From Calliphora vicina (taxonomy: Eukaryota; Arthropoda; Insecta; Diptera; Calliphoridae): 64,000 nt of DNA. The notes under the pieces are model-generated. The model was not told the origin of the DNA, ran no database searches, and saw nothing but the letters and a program-made list of their open reading frames with translations. A program made the position numbers and the translations under genes. The stretch is taken from NCBI RefSeq assembly GCF_958450345.1, contig NC_088780.1:165150726-165214725 (forward strand), read 5' to 3'. Below, in pieces: positions 59,774-64,000 of the stretch; the stretch's first letter is position 1, and every line of letters starts with the position of its first letter.

Positions 59774-61170
59774 TTTTTATACCCTTCACCGTGAGTTGCA
59801 ACGGAATATATAAGTTTTTCATTCCATTCGTAATTTCTACATTTTTCAATTGGGACACCATATTACGGATCATTAGCGATATAACCATGTCCGTCCGTCC
59901 GTCTGTATGTTGAAATCAACTATCAGTAAGTAGCACCCAAATAACATACATCAATACAGCCGATATATTCCCGGTTCGGTTGCTATTTAAAATCGAGAGA
60001 AATCTACCCATAAATATCTGAGATGAAGGATGTTGTATAAGTCAAAAAGAGCTTGCAAGATCATTGTGATCTACTCAAGCAGCAATTTCAAAATGTTTAC
60101 GATCAGCGGGATTCATCCAAAAGCAGGGAAATTGGGTACCATACAAATTGAAGCCGAGAGACCTTGAAAAACGATTTGAATGTCAGAAATGCTGTTTAAA
60201 CACTGTGAAATAAAATAATTTTTGCACCGAATCCTTACTTGTGATGAAAAATGGATATATTGCGATAACCCGAAACGTATTTAAAGCCCGGCCAACCAGC
60301 CGAATCGTCACCAAAGCCAAATCTGACCATTTGAGGGATTCTGTACCGAACGCATCTGATTCGTTTGAAGCGAGCATTAGCCGATAAATGGCCAGAATAT
60401 ACGGTCAGACATGAAACCGTAATATTCTATCATGACAACGCTCGGAAACATGTTGCAATACATGTTAAAAAGTATTTAGAATGAAGTCCAGATCTTGCCC
60501 CGTCCGACTACTATTTGTTTCGATCGTTACAGAACGCTATCTCTCTCTGGGATACTCTTCACTTCAGAACAGAGTATCCGATATTGTCTAGATTTGATTT
60601 TCATAGCCTCAGAAGATGATCAGTTCCTTTGGCTCGGAATCCATATGATGCACAGAAAGATAAGAATAGGTAATAGCTTACCAATACTTTGAATACATTT
60701 ATATTGTACAAATGTTTCAAAATAGAAGCTAAAAATTTTAAAAATTCCCTGGATGGTTCTAGATAGCGGAGTCGATATAACCATGTCCGGCTGTATTTTT
60801 AAATCAACTTTCCGTAGTCCTCTAATAACTTACATGATTTATACATCAGTATATCCGCTATAGACCCGGTTCGGTTGCTATTTAAAATTGAAAAAAAACA
60901 AATGCCCGATATATAAGCAAAAAACCACAACTACCCTAATGACCAATTTTTGATCTGTGTCTGGAGTACCTAGTCATTAATATAGACAATATGGATACCC
61001 AATGATAGATATTTAAAAGATCATTCCAACAAGATATATAGAATCATAGTAAGTCGGACCTACAATGAATAAAAATAGGGAAAAATATTTCTTAACTGTT
61101 TTTTCCAACAATTTGTATACTTGGTGAAGGGTATAGAAGGTTCGGCACAGCCGGATATAGTTCTCTTGCT
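59774..61170 (-). mobile_element. DINE-1-like family A copy carrying a mariner relic
   Basis: Reverse copy from 'tttatacccttcaccgtgag' through 'gtccgtccgtccgtctgtat' to 'ggttcggcacagccggatat'. Around 60040-60740 a mariner relic interrupts it, and the family-A phrase 'gatagcggagtcgatataac' is found again right after the relic. Part of the repeat is therefore duplicated or from a second copy. Confidence 0.65.
60040..60740 (+). pseudogene. mariner transposase relic
   Basis: The plus strand shows, in scattered frames, the region from the linker ('ttgaagccgagagaccttga') through the Q-P-A-E block, 'WPEYTVRHETVIFYHDNARKH' (broken into frames; includes a catalytic-loop equivalent D-N-A-R), the PSDYYLF motif and the C-terminal block. 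It is the most complete mariner copy in the window, yet is full of stops. The N-terminal HTH is missing. Confidence 0.75.
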
Positions 61171-62978
61171 GATTTAAATGATTTTCTTTAATGTTTTTTG
61201 TTTTGTAAATAAAATGTAAAGATTTAAATGAAATTTATTTGTAAGTCTTGATTTTCAGTTTATTTTAACAACTTGCTTTTAATGGAATTTTAGTTATTTT
61301 TTTTCACTAATTGCTTTTATTATAATTATTATATTTAAATTTCTACTTTTAATTTCTATAAAAAAAGAAGCGTTTTGTTGTTGTTTAAATTGTTTTGTTT
61401 TTATCTTTAAAAAGTGCTTAATTTAAAATTTGCTTTCGTTTTGCTTTTGTTTATATTCCCTAATTGTTTTTATTTTTTGTTTTATTTTTTTAAATATTTA
61501 AAAATAATAATAATAATAAGGATGTATGTAACAATTAATATTTGCTATATTTATATGCATGTTTGTTTTAAAAATTAAATAAATTACAGGGTATATTTCT
61601 TTTCTTTTTTATTCAAATATTTATACATTTATAAATGAAATTACTAATTTTATGGGATTAATTTTAATACATATTTATATAGTTTTATTAAGTAGTATTT
61701 TTAAAAAAATGCTTAAAACTATTCTTAGAATAAGAAAGATGTTTTCGAAAAACTCTCTGTGGCTTCTAACTAATTCGTTCGTTCGATCGATTGATCATAC
61801 TCTGCTAATTTAAACTTTTTACAAATTACATACATATTTACTAAGTAAGTATTCTTTATCTTAGACTTCTGTTTCAGTTTTTATTTTTTTGTTCTTTCGT
61901 TTTGTGGCAAATTATAGTTATATGATTTAGAATAATATCTATATATATTATAGTAATAGTAATAATAATAATAATAAATTGTTTTAATCTAAAATATTTT
62001 GATTATATTTTTATTGCTAACTTTGTTTCCTTAAGTAAGTAATATTTACTCATTGATTGTATTTATGGCTTAAAGTTGAATTTGTTTTTTTTTTCTTTCT
62101 TTCCTTTTTCATTTAATCATAATTTGACAATTTGTTATTTACATTTTGTATTAGTTTTATTATTACATATTCATTTTGTCAGTTTGCCAGTTAATTATTT
62201 ATTTTAAATATTATTTCTAGTTCTTTCTTTTATCTACAACATTTCTTTGTTTTTAATAAGTATTTTTATTATTTTTATTTGCTTTTTGATTTGATTTTTA
62301 AACCCATAAAATATTGCTTTTCGTACTTGGCTTTTTTTATTTAATTTTTTTTTATTAAGTATTGACGGATTTGCTTTTAATATTTACTTTTTATACAAGT
62401 TTAAGTAAACTAAACTAACAAAAATGTTTTAAATATATATAAATTTAAATAAATAGTTATTTTTTGTTTGTTTTATATAGTTTAAATATTGGCAGCTTGT
62501 TAAATGTTTCTCTTAAGCAACATAGAATTTGTAAATTATTTGAAAAAACACAAAATTGAAATCTATATTGAAAAAAAAAATGTTAAAAAACAATGGCAAC
62601 ATTTTTTAATTGGTCTATTGTTTTCTGTTTGTCTAAATGGGTTTTTGTGTGTAGATAATTGCATTTTGAAATATTCATATCAATATTTAGGAATCATACG
62701 TTTTCGCTAGAATTGCTAGAAAAACTAAGTTTTTTCATGCAATCATATTGGTCTATTGGTTTGTGTGTTTGTTTTTATTTTTGTGATGATGATGATGATG
62801 TTGTTGTTTTTCAAATTGTTTTAATTGACTGCTACAGTGCGAGCTAAAAGTTGTGATAAAAATGCAATTAATATTTTGTGCTAATAAGATTTATCAAATG
62901 GCAAAATGAAGTTTTTATCGAATTTTCGAACCAAATAGAGCGGCCTCAGATTCTTAGGTATATCCTTCAAACTAATGC
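61171..62978. other. AT-rich DNA with simple repeats
   Basis: Very AT-rich, with TAA runs (61505-61520 and 61956-61977) and a GATG/TTG microsatellite (62783-62807). No coding or repeat family is recognised. The frames at 62504-62710 and 62659-62847 lack any support. Confidence 0.45.
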
Positions 62979-63053
62979 TTTAAACACATGTAATACAGCT
63001 GGCTTTAAACACATGTAATACAGCTGGCTTTAAACACATGTAATACAGCTGGC
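62979..63053. repeat. Perfect tandem repeat, 3 x 25 bp
   Basis: The unit TTTAAACACATGTAATACAG plus CTGGC is repeated three times without a difference, immediately before the LINE relic. Confidence 0.92.
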
Positions 63054-63069
63054 TAACGACCACAATCTG

Positions 63070-63720
63070 TCAAAATTAAATCTCATCAAACGAGTTGAAC
63101 ATCAATTCAGGGTTATCGCAAGGCATGAGTATTCAGTGCGATGTCCGCTGGACAAAACTAATTTTTCAAGTGTCGAAATAAACATTTAAGTGCTTTGGTT
63201 TTCTAAAACGGTGTAGGATGTAATACTACATCTGATCTCCGCACTATTTAAACCACCTATATCTGACCGAAAATGGAATACAACTCACATGTATGAGCCG
63301 GTGCTTCAAAGTCTATTTTGGAGTTCCTCGACCGCTTACCGCTTATCGGTGACAGAAGGGTATCCAGCTCTACCGACTCAATGGAATATCGTCGCAATGT
63401 GGGTTGTGTTTCACATTTTACCGATACTACAATGGTATGTGCTTTGCTAAAGTTAGTCCTTTCTCCTAAACCCGAAGTTTTTTTACGTCGACTGGACAGT
63501 GGATCGAACAACACATTACAGTGAAAACTCGTTATTTAGTCCGTATGTAGAATAAGCTTCCTCCTAAAGTCTTTCCTGACACATTCATTATAGGAAAATT
63601 CAAATCAAATGTCCACAAATACTATTCCTTCTACCCTCCCTCCCATAACCTATTTCCATGAGTACGGGTCATCCACTGAGTGCTGATCCTGAAAAGGACG
63701 AAATACGAACAAAATATTCC
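63070..63720 (+). pseudogene. LINE relic, internally deleted copy
   Basis: Matches the 20.7-22.1 kb LINE in order: 'tctcatcaaacgagttgaac', 'gagtattcagtgcgatgtcc', 'ttcaagtgtcgaaataaaca', 'ttttaccgatactacaatgg', 'cctcccataacctatttcc'. The reverse transcriptase active-site region is deleted. No frame is intact. Confidence 0.75.
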
Positions 63721-64000
63721 AAAATCTGAGTCCCTGTCCGGAATTAAAACAATGGAAATAAATTAAATTTCGTACGGCGTGAATTCAAGTTTTGAATTAG
63801 GAATTAAACCACCAAGGTAGAGCCTCAAGGCCTCAACATGTGGTACCTCGGCTATATGAAAAATTAAAAATTATGGCAAATTTACTTCTAAATTTGTTTA
63901 AAAAAATTAGAAAGATTTGGATTTAATACTGTAGTAAAAAATCTCAAATTTTAATTTTCAAATGTGAATATCCTATAAATAATATGAAGATTCCATATCG
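63721..64000. other. No feature seen
   Basis: AT-rich sequence to the window end. Confidence 0.5.

Overview
The window looks like gene-poor, transposon-loaded nuclear DNA from a higher (cyclorrhaphan, probably calyptrate) fly. It is strongly AT-rich, its introns are multi-kilobase with consensus GT/AG splice sites, and it holds mariner, Tc1/Tc3, I/Jockey-like LINE, gypsy and DINE-1-like repeats. The species is not identified.

Only two host protein genes can be supported. The first is an SLC22-type organic cation transporter on the minus strand. Its six visible coding exons run from 34,926 down to 4,975, and every junction keeps the frame. They encode the first 369 residues (N-terminal membrane segment, glycosylated extracellular loop, MFS GD..GRR motif, ESPRWL signature). 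The rest of the gene lies left of the window. The second is a two-exon plus-strand gene (48,894-50,093), an uncharacterised fly protein with a small helical, possibly winged-helix-like N-terminal domain, a basic/acidic middle and three C-terminal repeats of about 36 residues.

Nearly everything else is mobile DNA, much of it inside transporter introns. From left to right: a window-truncated, frameshifted gypsy-type element (minus, 1 to about 2,935); a TA-flanked MITE (3,417-3,663); a CCCAGCAG-ended element (5,903-8,423) split by a 1.46 kb element with CACTGTGGG ends and a 5-bp duplication; mariner and DINE-like remnants; a hairpin-forming 27-bp minisatellite (about 16.8-17.9 kb); a tRNA-like SINE head; and a decayed LINE (20.7-22.1 kb). 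Then comes a four-element nest. A LINE (about 23.8-24.8 kb, resuming at 33.54 kb) holds a TA-flanked DNA transposon (24,806-33,539). That transposon in turn holds a recent errantivirus-like LTR element (24,993-31,599; matching 295-bp LTRs, CGCG target duplication, gag, pol, broken env) and a 1.3 kb foldback.

Right of the transporter start lie a piggyBac-like MITE (TTAA flanks), DINE-like copies, a 2.1 kb near-complete palindrome with hAT-like ends and an 8-bp duplication (40,346-42,458), a Tc3-like transposase relic split by another CACTGTGG-ended element with a 5-bp duplication, a mariner split by a third such element, and further foldbacks (51.3-53.7 kb, 56.0-57.2 kb). The last 6 kb is mainly AT-rich sequence with simple repeats and LINE/mariner debris.

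The most notable observations are the CACTGTGG/5-bp-duplication elements (Transib-like by termini), the 2.1 kb palindrome, the datable transposon nest, and in the LTR element a predicted in-phase env splice plus a canonical -1 frameshift heptamer.
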